From: Methylobacteriaceae bacterium
GTDB lineage: Bacteria > Pseudomonadota > Alphaproteobacteria > Rhizobiales > Beijerinckiaceae
Length of the DNA stretch: 64,000 nt
Assembly: GCA_020638195.1 (NCBI GenBank)
Contig: JACKJC010000001.1
Coordinates: forward strand, 1-64,000
Direction of reading: 5' to 3'
Positions within the stretch are counted from its first letter, which is position 1. Every line of letters begins with the position of its first letter. The notes under the pieces are model-generated. The model worked only from the letters and a program-made list of their open reading frames with translations. It was not told where the DNA came from and searched no databases. Positions 7,729 through 16,400 of this stretch are shown here, in pieces. The translations under genes and the position numbers were made by a program.

Positions 7729-8526
7729 CTAAAGCGGTCCCGGCACGTCGAGTTCGCGCGTGCGGCAGCTTGCGCGTGCGACTTCGGGGCAGGGCCGGAA
7801 GTCGCGCAAATCCTTCGACAGGCAGATGCGTACTTCCTGCAGCACGCCGGCGCGACAACCGACAGCCGCCATGCCTGGCCGCAGTCGCGGATTTGAATCG
7901 CCGAAGGCGCGCAAGATTTCTTGCGGACTCATCGATTGATCGCCGCGCGCGTGCTCGAACTGCGGTGGAATGACGATCATGTTTCGCGCACGCCGCACGT
8001 CGCCGAAATAGTCGGCCGGGCTCTTGCCGGAACACGTTCCGTGCTTGCGCCATTCGTAACGCGCAAGACCCATATCCGGGAAAAGCCCGCGCGCCTGTTC
8101 GAGCGCGATAGAGGAGACCGGCCCGCCGCCGCAATCGGAAGGAAAGCCGCGCTCGTATTGCGGCCACAGCCCGTGCACGACGAAGCCCAGGCCCGCGCCG
8201 CGGTTGCACTGCGCCTTGCCCTTGTCGGCGCCGCCAGTCGCACAGAAGCCGGACGACCACGACAGCGCCAGCACGTAGAAATCGAAATCGCCGCCACGAC
8301 TCGCCCCGCGCGGCCCCGGCGCGCTGCGATCACGGTAGCGGTCATAGCCGTCGTCACGTCGACCGCCGCGCTCGTAGCCGCGCGGCGGTCGCCGGTCCGC
8401 GCAATTGTCGAGAATGCAATCGGAGCGCTGCGCGAGCGCGGGCGCGGGCGGCGTCAGAAGAAACAGTCCGGCGAGCGCGAAAAACGCGCCGCGCAGGACG
8501 GATGCCGGGCCAGAACATACGCTCAT
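7729..8526 (-). CDS. Secreted ribonuclease T2 family protein
   Basis: A 265-residue exported RNase T2. The signal peptide is residues 1-32 (hydrophobic core FFALAGLFLLTPPAPALA), then an Arg/Gly/Asp-rich spacer to about residue 80, then the catalytic domain. Both family signatures are present: CAS I F-V-V-H-G-L-W-P-Q with His118, and CAS II E-W-R-K-H-G-T-C with His162. These enzymes cut single-stranded RNA through a 2',3'-cyclic phosphate, in the periplasm or outside the cell. ATG 8526 is preferred over in-frame 8634 because it starts the signal peptide. The gene is 31 nt from the next upstream gene on the same strand, a possible operon. Confidence 0.85.
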   Translation of the reverse strand: MSVCSGPASVLRGAFFALAGLFLLTPPAPALAQRSDCILDNCADRRPPRGYERGGRRDDGYDRYRDRSAPGPRGASRGGDFDFYVLALSWSSGFCATGGADKGKAQCNRGAGLGFVVHGLWPQYERGFPSDCGGGPVSSIALEQARGLFPDMGLARYEWRKHGTCSGKSPADYFGDVRRARNMIVIPPQFEHARGDQSMSPQEILRAFGDSNPRLRPGMAAVGCRAGVLQEVRICLSKDLRDFRPCPEVARASCRTRELDVPGPL

Positions 8527-8557
8527 CGGAAAATCTCTGTGCTGCGCGAAAAATCGT

Positions 8558-9022
8558 TCACGGGCGCGCGGCGCGACAATGACCGCCATAGGCGTGATTG
8601 CGGTCAAGGCCGTCGACGCACCATTCGACGCCATAGCCGATCACGCCGAGCCAGCCGAGGTCGCTCGCGATGGCGTAGGTCACCTTGTGCATCGAGCCGT
8701 TCGACATGACCGCGCGCGCCGTGCAATAGCGGCGCGGCACATAATCGAGGCCATTCGAGCGATAGCCGATCTCCGCGATGCGGTCGAAGCCCGCGATCGA
8801 CAGGCCGGAATCCCAGTAATTCCATTCGCGCGATGCAAAGCGACCGGAAATCTTCGCGAGAATGCCGGGATCGGCGCAGCCGGGCATATCCGGCGAGAGC
8901 GACATGTGGCGCTGTTCGGCCGGCGTCATCGGCCGCGCGGCGGCGCCGGGCGCGACGGCCAGCAGACTCGCGCTGAGCGCGAGGCTCGCGGCCAGACCCG
9001 CGATGAGCTTGTGTGATGTCAT
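8558..9022 (-). CDS. Exported conserved hypothetical protein, 154 aa
   Basis: Unrecognised secreted protein with a clear signal peptide (MTSHKLIAGLAASLALSASL...GAAA, cut near residue 29). The mature part has four cysteines (C49, the C in RRYCTAR, C in VEWCVDG, C in GGHCRA) that could form two disulfides, and conserved-looking stretches such as EIGYRSNGLDYVPRRYC. It lies upstream of, and on the same strand as, the RNase T2 gene, so the two may be co-transcribed. No function can be assigned. Confidence 0.65.
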   Translation of the reverse strand: MTSHKLIAGLAASLALSASLLAVAPGAAARPMTPAEQRHMSLSPDMPGCADPGILAKISGRFASREWNYWDSGLSIAGFDRIAEIGYRSNGLDYVPRRYCTARAVMSNGSMHKVTYAIASDLGWLGVIGYGVEWCVDGLDRNHAYGGHCRAARP

Positions 9023-9136
9023 GGCCGCGTCATCCCCTGGCGCAGAAATCGTGGCCGGACGATGCGTCCGCGCCGCCGAAGCGTCAAGCCTGCCGCGCCG
9101 CCTTCGTCGCGACGAGATTCGCTGTATAATTGATTC

Positions 9137-10594
9137 ATGGCCCGTTTGCGCCTCTCCGTCTTGCTGCGCCTCGCGCTACCCGCAGCATTGCTCGCATGCG
9201 CTTTCACGGGCGCGGCGCGCGCACAGGATTCCGCACAATCCAACGCTTCGTTCTGGCTCCAGGAGCGGGCGCGCACGGAACATGTACGGCCGGCGTCGCG
9301 GCAGGCGCCGCGCATTCGCCGCCTCGTGCCGAACCGGCAACTCGCGCGTCCCACGATCTGGCGCAGGCCCCAGTCCCGCCCCGCCGAGGAGCGCCACACG
9401 ACTCCCGCCGCCGTCGCGCCCGAGCCGACGACGACGCCGACGACCGCGCCTGCGATCGATCCCGCCGTCGCGGCGCCCGCGCCTGCCCCATCCGCGCCTG
9501 CCGCGCCCGCGCCTGTTCCGCAGCAGCCCGCGACGGCCGACGCCGCGACTGAGGGCGCGCCCGCGAGCGCAGGTGCGCCGACCGCCGCGTCGCAGCCGCC
9601 CGCCGCAGCGTCTCCAGCCGCGGCTGCGCCGGCCAAAATTCCGGTCGCCGTCGTTGGCGACAATATCGGCTACCATCTCGCCCAGGGCCTGATCGAGACC
9701 GAGACCGACGGCGGTCTCGGCCTGCAGATCGTTCGCAAGACCAAGGACAGTTCGGGTCTCGTGCGCGACGACTTCTACGACTGGCCGAAAAACCTGCGCG
9801 AATTCCTCGCCGGGCCAGAACATTACGGCGCGATCGTCGTCATGATCGGCACCAACGACCGCCAGGAATTGCGCGACGCGACCGGCCGGCACGAGCCCCT
9901 GTCGCCGCGCTGGAAGGAGCTCTACAAGGCGCGCGTCGATGCGATTGTCGCGCAGATCAAGGCCAAAGGCGAACCATTCTACTGGATCGGCCTGCCGATC
10001 ATGCGCTCCGAGCGCTATTCCGGCGACCTCCAGCAGCTCAACGAAATCTATCGCGCCAGCGTCGAGGCGGCAGGCGGGAAATATGTCGACATCTGGGACG
10101 CCTTCGCCGACGAGAAGGGCCAGTACAATGTCTTCGGCCCCGACGTCAGCGGCCAGATCGTGAAGATCCGCACCAGCGACGGCGTCCACTTCACAAAATC
10201 CGGCCAGCGCAAGCTCGCCTATTTCGTGGAACAGGCGATGCGTGGACTGATCGACAAGGCCAGGCCCGCGCCGGACGCGGCCATCGCCGCCCTGCCGCCG
10301 CCGCAGCCCGCGACCCAGGGCCCGGCCGCGCCTACGCCGGGCGCGCAACCTCAGACGCCCGGCCCCGAGGCCGCCCTGCCGGCGGCGGCGCCGGCGCCGC
10401 CGCACAAACCCGAATTCGGGCCAGTTCAGCCGTTGACCGCGCCCCCCTTGGCGGCGAACGGCGAATTGCTCGGCCCATCCGGACCGAAGGCCCGCGCCGA
10501 GGCGCGCGCGGCGATCGCGCCGGAGCTCGCAACCGGCCGCGCCCTCGCCGCGCCATCGGGCCGCGCCGACGATTTCAGCTGGCCGCGTCGCTGA
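9137..10594 (+). CDS. DUF459 (SGNH-like) periplasmic protein
   Basis: A 485-residue exported protein. Signal peptide at 1-30, an Ala/Pro-rich stretch to about 165, the DUF459 SGNH-hydrolase-like domain at about 168-370, and a second Pro/Ala-rich tail. Block III (VMIGTNDRQE, N240) and the C-terminal D-G-V-H-F (in SDGVHFTKSG) are present. The block I motif reads VVGDNIGYH, so the usual SGNH nucleophile Ser is replaced by Asn at residue 176; as I recall, other DUF459 members also lack this Ser. The family often accompanies O-acetyl or cell-wall genes; the adjacent L,D-transpeptidase would fit an envelope role. Confidence 0.75.
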   Translation: MARLRLSVLLRLALPAALLACAFTGAARAQDSAQSNASFWLQERARTEHVRPASRQAPRIRRLVPNRQLARPTIWRRPQSRPAEERHTTPAAVAPEPTTTPTTAPAIDPAVAAPAPAPSAPAAPAPVPQQPATADAATEGAPASAGAPTAASQPPAAASPAAAAPAKIPVAVVGDNIGYHLAQGLIETETDGGLGLQIVRKTKDSSGLVRDDFYDWPKNLREFLAGPEHYGAIVVMIGTNDRQELRDATGRHEPLSPRWKELYKARVDAIVAQIKAKGEPFYWIGLPIMRSERYSGDLQQLNEIYRASVEAAGGKYVDIWDAFADEKGQYNVFGPDVSGQIVKIRTSDGVHFTKSGQRKLAYFVEQAMRGLIDKARPAPDAAIAALPPPQPATQGPAAPTPGAQPQTPGPEAALPAAAPAPPHKPEFGPVQPLTAPPLAANGELLGPSGPKARAEARAAIAPELATGRALAAPSGRADDFSWPRR

Positions 10595-10689
10595 TCAGAG
10601 CGCCACATTTTCGTCACGTGCTTTTCCTCACAGCGGAACCGAAGCGGCGCCCCTAGCGTTCGGACATCGAGCAGCAGGGAGGGTGCGCC

Positions 10690-11316
10690 ATGAAGTCCAA
10701 GATTGCAGCTTTCGCCGCGACCGCCGGGATCGCCCTTCTGTCCGCAGGGTCGGCGTCGGCCTTCGGCTGGAATTCCGCGCGCCAGGCCGATCGCGCCTAT
10801 GCCGCGACCTACAACGCTTCCGTGACGCAGGACGATGGTCTGACGCTCGGCCGCGAAACGCCGACGACCACCCGCGTCATTGTCGCCGATCCGACCGGCG
10901 AGGCGCCGGGAACGATCACCGTCGATACCGAGAACCGCTATCTCTACCTCTCGATAGCCGGTGGCCGCGCCGTGCGCTACGACGTCGGCGTCGGGCGCAA
11001 GGGCTTCGAATGGAGCGGCGTGACCCATGTCGGCCGCAAGGCGGAATGGCCCGGTTGGACGCCGCCGGCCGCCATGCTCAAGCGCCGTCCCGATCTGCCG
11101 CGCCACATGGCCGGCGGCATCGACAATCCGCTCGGCGCCCGCGCCATGTATCTCTATTCCGGCAAGCGCGATGTCGGCTACCGCATCCACGGCTCGAACG
11201 AGCCCGACACGATCGGCCAAGCGGTGTCGTCCGGCTGCATCCGCATGCTCAACGCGGATGTCGAGGACCTCTACAACCGCGTCCGGATCGGAACGAAGGT
11301 CGTTGTCCTGCGGTGA
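10690..11316 (+). CDS. L,D-transpeptidase (ErfK/YbiS/YcfS/YnhG)
   Basis: A 208-residue exported YkuD-domain enzyme. The signal peptide ends near residue 24 (SAGSASA). The catalytic YkuD domain covers about residues 75-208, with His167 in YRIHGSNEP and nucleophile Cys183 in SSGCIRMLNADV, the canonical HGxx...S-x-G-C-I-R motif. It crosslinks peptidoglycan meso-Dap residues (3-3 links) or attaches proteins. A strong ribosome-binding site, AGGGAGGG, lies just before ATG 10690. A bidirectional terminator follows. Confidence 0.92.
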   Translation: MKSKIAAFAATAGIALLSAGSASAFGWNSARQADRAYAATYNASVTQDDGLTLGRETPTTTRVIVADPTGEAPGTITVDTENRYLYLSIAGGRAVRYDVGVGRKGFEWSGVTHVGRKAEWPGWTPPAAMLKRRPDLPRHMAGGIDNPLGARAMYLYSGKRDVGYRIHGSNEPDTIGQAVSSGCIRMLNADVEDLYNRVRIGTKVVVLR

Positions 11317-11334
11317 GCCGCTGTAACTGATTGA

Positions 11335-11381
11335 TCAAAAAAACAGCGAATGGACGACGGTCCGTTCGCTGTTCTTCTTTT
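11335..11381. terminator. Bidirectional terminator between L,D-transpeptidase and gltD
   Basis: A long stem (AACAGCGAA..GGAC / GTCC..TTCGCTGTT with one wobble, loop GACG) is preceded by an A-run (11337-11343) and followed by a T-rich run (TTCTTCTTTTT). It therefore has U-tracts in both directions and can end both the plus-strand and the minus-strand gltD transcripts. Confidence 0.85.
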
Positions 11382-11408
11382 TCGCCAAGCGCGATTCCGT
11401 TGCGCGCC

Positions 11409-12827
11409 TCAGCGCGGCAGGTCGGTGCGCCCCATCAGCGTCTTGTCGATGGAATGCGCGGCCTGGCGTCCCTCGCGGATCGCCCAGACGACGAGCGACT
11501 GACCGCGACGCATGTCGCCGCAGGCGAAGACCTTGTCGAGCGACGAGGCATAGCCCAAGGTGTCGGCGAGCACGTTGCCGCGATTGTCGAAAGCGACGCC
11601 GAGTTCCTTCAGCATGCCCTCGTGGACCGGCGACACGAAGCCCATCGCCAGCAGCACCAGATCGGCCTTCAGGTCGAACTCGGAGCCGGGCACTGCCTGC
11701 ATCTTGCCGTCGACGCGCACGCACTTCAGCTTCTTGACCACGCCGTTCTCGCCTTCGAACGCGCTGGTCAGCACTGCGAATTCGCGTTCCGCGCCTTCCT
11801 CGTGCGAGGAGGAGGTGCGCAGCTTGAGCGGCCAGTCCGGCCACGTCAGCAGCTTGTTTTCCTTGACCGGCGGCTGCGGCATGATTTCAAGCTGTGTGAC
11901 CGACAGCGCGCCCTGACGCACCGACGTGCCGATGCAGTCGGAGCCCGTATCGCCGCCGCCGATGACGACGACATGCTTGCCCGACGCCAGGATCGGCTCG
12001 TTGGTCGTCAGCGGCTCCTTGCCGACGCGGCGGTTCTGCTGCGGCAGGAATTCCATCGCGAAATGCACGCCGTCGAGTTCGCGGCCGGGCGCCGGCAGGT
12101 CACGCGGCTGCTCGGCGCCGCCGGCGAGCAGCACCGCGTCATATTCGTCGACCAGCTTCTTGGCCGGAACATCCACGCCGACGTTGGAATTGTAGTGGAA
12201 GACCACGCCTTCCGCCTCCATCTGGGCGACGCGGCGGTCGATGATCTTCTTCTCCATCTTGAAGTCGGGAATACCGTAACGCAGCAGGCCGCCGGCCTTG
12301 GCGTGCTTCTCGTAGACATGGACATCGTGGCCGGCGCGCGCGAGCTGCTGCGCGGCCGCCATGCCGGCAGGGCCCGCGCCGACGACGGCGACCTTCTTGC
12401 CGGTCTTCGATGCCGCAGGCTGCGGCTCCAGCCAGCCATTCTCCCACGCCTTGTCGACGATCGCGCATTCGATCGTCTTGATGGTGACCGGCTGGTCCTG
12501 GAGATTCAACGTGCAGGAGGCCTCGCACGGCGCCGGGCAAACGCGGCCCGTGAACTCCGGAAAATTATTGGTCGAGTGCAGGTTGCGCGACGCCTGCTCC
12601 CACTCGCCATGATAGACGAGATCATTCCAGTCCGGGATCTGATTGTTCACCGGACAGCCGTTGTGACAATAGGGAATGCCGCAGTTCATGCAGCGCGCGG
12701 CCTGGTCCTTCGTCGTTTCTTCCGACAGCGGAATGACGAATTCGTTGTAGTGGCGCACGCGATCGGCGGCGGACTTGTACTTGCGATCCTGCCGATCAAT
12801 CTCGAGGAAGCCGGTCACCTTGCCCAT
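11409..12827 (-). CDS. gltD: Glutamate synthase [NADPH] small subunit
   Basis: A 472-residue beta subunit of NADPH-GOGAT. The N-terminal part holds two cysteine clusters for the 4Fe-4S centres: C-M-N-C-G-I-P-Y-C-H-N-G-C-P, and R-V-C-P-A-P-C-E-A-S-C. The FAD-binding motif is VAVVGAGPAGMAAAQQLA and the NADPH-binding motif VVVIGGGDTGSDC. It passes electrons from NADPH to the large subunit, which makes two glutamates from glutamine and 2-oxoglutarate. ATG 12827 was chosen; upstream in-frame sequence belongs to the GST gene region. It lies downstream of gltB on the same strand but separated from it by a glutathione transferase gene. Confidence 0.96.
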   Translation of the reverse strand: MGKVTGFLEIDRQDRKYKSAADRVRHYNEFVIPLSEETTKDQAARCMNCGIPYCHNGCPVNNQIPDWNDLVYHGEWEQASRNLHSTNNFPEFTGRVCPAPCEASCTLNLQDQPVTIKTIECAIVDKAWENGWLEPQPAASKTGKKVAVVGAGPAGMAAAQQLARAGHDVHVYEKHAKAGGLLRYGIPDFKMEKKIIDRRVAQMEAEGVVFHYNSNVGVDVPAKKLVDEYDAVLLAGGAEQPRDLPAPGRELDGVHFAMEFLPQQNRRVGKEPLTTNEPILASGKHVVVIGGGDTGSDCIGTSVRQGALSVTQLEIMPQPPVKENKLLTWPDWPLKLRTSSSHEEGAEREFAVLTSAFEGENGVVKKLKCVRVDGKMQAVPGSEFDLKADLVLLAMGFVSPVHEGMLKELGVAFDNRGNVLADTLGYASSLDKVFACGDMRRGQSLVVWAIREGRQAAHSIDKTLMGRTDLPR

Positions 12828-12831
12828 GGGA

Positions 12832-13467
12832 TTATCCGTGTCTCGCGCCGCCCGAGGCGGCTCTTGGTTGTTCGGATGAAATGTCGTTCGCGATCGCCAG
12901 ATCACGCTCACAGCGCGCGATCCATTTTCGCAGCGCCGGGCGATGCGAGAGGACGAAGCCGCCCTCCGACGCGAGCCGCGTATAGGCGAGGAGCGAAATG
13001 TCGGCGAGCGTGATCGTGTCGCCGACGAGATAGTCTCGGCCGGAAAGCGCTTCTTCGAGAACTCCCAGCGCCGCTTCGCCTTTCTCGACGACCCGCGCCT
13101 CGCGCTCGTCGATCTTCTTGCCCAGATAGACCATCTGAAACCGCGCGACCGCGACATAGGGCTCGTGGCTGTACTGTTCCCAGAACAGCCACTCGTCCAT
13201 TTTCGCCTGCGCGAACGCGTCCTGCGGGATTAGCCCGGAGTCGCGCGCGAGATAACGGATGATCGCATTCGACTGCGCGAGCGTGCGCCCGTCCTCGAAC
13301 TCGACCAGAGGAACTTCGCCGAAGCGGTTCTTCGCCAGAAACGATTTCGTGCGCGTCTCGCCCTTCTTCAGGTCGACCGGAATCCAGGCATACAGCAGAC
13401 CGAGATAGTCCGCCGTATACTTGACCTTCAGGCAATTGCCCGAAGCGAGGTCGCCGTAGACGCGCAT
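12832..13467 (-). CDS. Glutathione S-transferase family protein
   Basis: A 211-residue GST with an N-terminal thioredoxin-like domain (MRVYGDLASGNCLKVKYTA, then VPLVEFEDG and the glutathione-binding QSNAIIRYLA) and an all-helical C-terminal domain with DYLVGDTITLADISLLAYT, the usual GST N-capping region. Starts at ATG 13467; GTG 13476 overlaps the gltB stop as GTGA and is an equally possible coupled start. It sits between gltB and gltD, 4 nt before gltD, so all three appear to be one operon. Substrate unknown. Confidence 0.85.
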   Translation of the reverse strand: MRVYGDLASGNCLKVKYTADYLGLLYAWIPVDLKKGETRTKSFLAKNRFGEVPLVEFEDGRTLAQSNAIIRYLARDSGLIPQDAFAQAKMDEWLFWEQYSHEPYVAVARFQMVYLGKKIDEREARVVEKGEAALGVLEEALSGRDYLVGDTITLADISLLAYTRLASEGGFVLSHRPALRKWIARCERDLAIANDISSEQPRAASGGARHG

Positions 13468-13472
13468 CAGCC

Positions 13473-16400
13473 TCACTCGGCCGCTTCCTTCATCGCCGCG
13501 TTCAGCTCGGCGAGCGCGCGGCGATATTCGATCGGCATGACCTTGCGGAACTTGCCCTTGGCCGTCGCCCAGTCGTCGAGGATCGCCTTCGCGCGGGTCG
13601 AGCCCGTGTAGCGATGATGGTTCGAGATCAGCTGGTGCAGGCGTTCGGCGTCGAATCGCGTCATGTCGCGCATCACGTCGACCTTGCCCGACGTCGTGAG
13701 ATCGCCGCCCTGGTGATACTCCTCCTGCATCAGCTCTTCTTCCTCGGCCACCGGCTCGAGGTCGACCATCGACATGTTGCAGCGCTTCTCGAACGCGCCG
13801 TCCTCGTCGAGCACATAGGCGATGCCGCCCGACATGCCCGCTGCGAAATTGCGGCCGGTCTGGCCGAGCACCACGACGATGCCGCCGGTCATGTATTCAC
13901 AGCCGTGGTCGCCAACGCCCTCGACGACCGCGATCGCGCCGGAATTGCGCACGCCGAAACGTTCGCCGGCCACACCGCGGAAGTAGCACTCGCCGGCGAT
14001 CGCGCCGTAGAGCACGGTATTGCCGACGATGATCGAATTATCCGGATCGATCTTGGCCGCCGCAGCCGGCGGATAGACGACGACGCGTCCGCCCGACAGA
14101 CCCTTGCCGACATAGTCGTTGGCCTCGCCTTCCAGCTCCAGCGTGACGCCGCGCGCCAGCCACGCGCCGAAGCTTTGGCCGGCCGTGCCGGTCGCCTTGA
14201 TGTGGATCGTGTCCTCCGGCAGGCCGGCATGACCGTGCGCCTTGGCGACCTCGCCCGAAAGCATCGCGCCCGTCGTGCGATCGAGGTTGCGGATGCCGGT
14301 CTCGATCCGCACCGGCCGACCGGTGTCGATCGCCGTGCGCGCCTGTGCGATCAGCTTCTGGTCCAGCGCCTTTTCCAGACCATGGTCCTGACGTTCGGTG
14401 TGATAGATGCTGACGCCCTCGCGCGCCTGCGGCTTGTGGAATAGCCGCGAGAAGTCGAGGCCCTTGGCCTTCCAGTGGTCGAGCGCCTTGCGATTGTCGA
14501 GCATCTGCATCTGCCCGATCATCTCGTCGAAGGTCGCGTACCCCATCTGCGCCATCAGCTCACGCACTTCCTCGGCGACGAAGAAGAAGAAATTGATGAC
14601 ATGCTCGGGTTGGCCGACGAAGCGCTTGCGCAGCACCGGATCCTGCGTCGCGACGCCCACCGGGCACGTGTTGAGATGGCACTTGCGCATCATCACGCAG
14701 CCGGCCGCGATCAGCGGCGCCGTTGCGAAGCCGAATTCGTCCGCGCCGAGCAGCGCGCCGACGACGACGTCGCGTCCCGTGCGCAGACCGCCGTCGACCT
14801 GCACTGCGATGCGCGAACGCAGGCGGTTGAGCACCAGCGTCTGGTGCGTTTCGGCGAGGCCGATCTCCCACGGCGAACCCGCGTGCTTGATCGAGGTCAG
14901 CGGCGAGGCGCCCGTGCCGCCCTCGAAGCCCGAGATCGTCACATGGTCCGCGCGCGCCTTCGAAACGCCCGCCGCGACCGTGCCGACGCCGACTTCGGAG
15001 ACGAGCTTGACCGACACGTCGGCCGACGGATTAACGTTCTTCAGGTCGTAGATGAGCTGCGCCAGATCCTCGATCGAATAGATGTCGTGATGCGGCGGCG
15101 GCGAGATGAGACCCACGCCCTGCGTCGAGTGGCGCACCTTGGCGATCACCGCGTCGACCTTGTGGCCGGGCAGCTGACCGCCTTCGCCGGGCTTTGCGCC
15201 CTGCGCCATCTTGATCTGCATCATGTCGGAATTGACGAGATATTCCGTCGTCACGCCGAACCGGCCCGACGCCACCTGCTTGATCGCGGAACGCATCGAG
15301 TCGCCGTTGGCCATCGGCTTGTAGCGATCGGACTCCTCGCCGCCCTCGCCGGTGTTCGACTTGCCGCCGATCCGGTTCATCGCGATCGCGAGCGTGGTGT
15401 GCGCCTCGCGCGAGATCGAGCCGTAGGACATGGCGCCCGTGGCGAAACGCTTGACGATCGCGCTCGCCGGCTCCACGGCGTCGAGCGGGATCGGCTTGCG
15501 GCCGTCCTCTTCCGCGCCCTTGATGCGGAACAGGCCGCGGATCGTCAGCAGGCGCTCGTCCTGCTCGTTCAAGGCCTTGGCGTAGGCGCGATACTTGTCC
15601 TTGGAATCGCCGCGCACGGCGTGCTGCAACAGGCCGACCGTCGTCGCCGTCCAATTGTGCGCCTCGCCGCGGATGCGCAGATTGTATTCGCCGCCGACGT
15701 CCAGCATGCCGCGATAGACCGGCGCGTCGCCGAAGGCCTGGCGATGGCGCTCGACCGTCTCGGCCGCGACCTCGTCGAGCCCGACGCCTTCGATCCGCGT
15801 CGCCGTGCCCGCGAAGAATTCCGCGACGAAGGCGCTCGACAGGCCGACCGCGTCGAAGATCTGCGCGCCGCAATAGGACTGGTAGGTCGAGATGCCCATC
15901 TTCGACATGACCTTGAGCAGGCCCTTGCCGATCGACTTGATGTAGCGCTTGACCGCTTCCTTGCCGTCCACTTCCTCGGGGAATTCGTCGGCCATGCCGG
16001 CGAGCGTCGAGAAGGCGAGATAGGGGTTGATCGCTTCCGCGCCATAGCCCGCCAGGCACGCGAAATGATGCACTTCGCGCGCTTCGCCGGTCTCGACGAC
16101 GATGCCGACCGACGTGCGCAGGCCCTTGCGGATCAGGTGGTGATGCACCGAGGCCGTCGCGAGCAGCGCGGGAATCGGAATGCGGTCGGGCCCGACGTTG
16201 CGGTCGGACAGGATGATGATGTTGTAGCGGCCCTTGACCGCTTCCTCGGCGCGCTCGTTGAGCTTGGTCAGCGCCTCGCGCATGCCCGCCGCGCCCTTCT
16301 CCACCGCATAGGTGATGTCGAGCGTCTTGGTGTCGAACGAATCCTCGAAATGGCCGATCGAGCGGATCTTCTCGAGGTCGGCATTGGTGAGGATCGGCTG

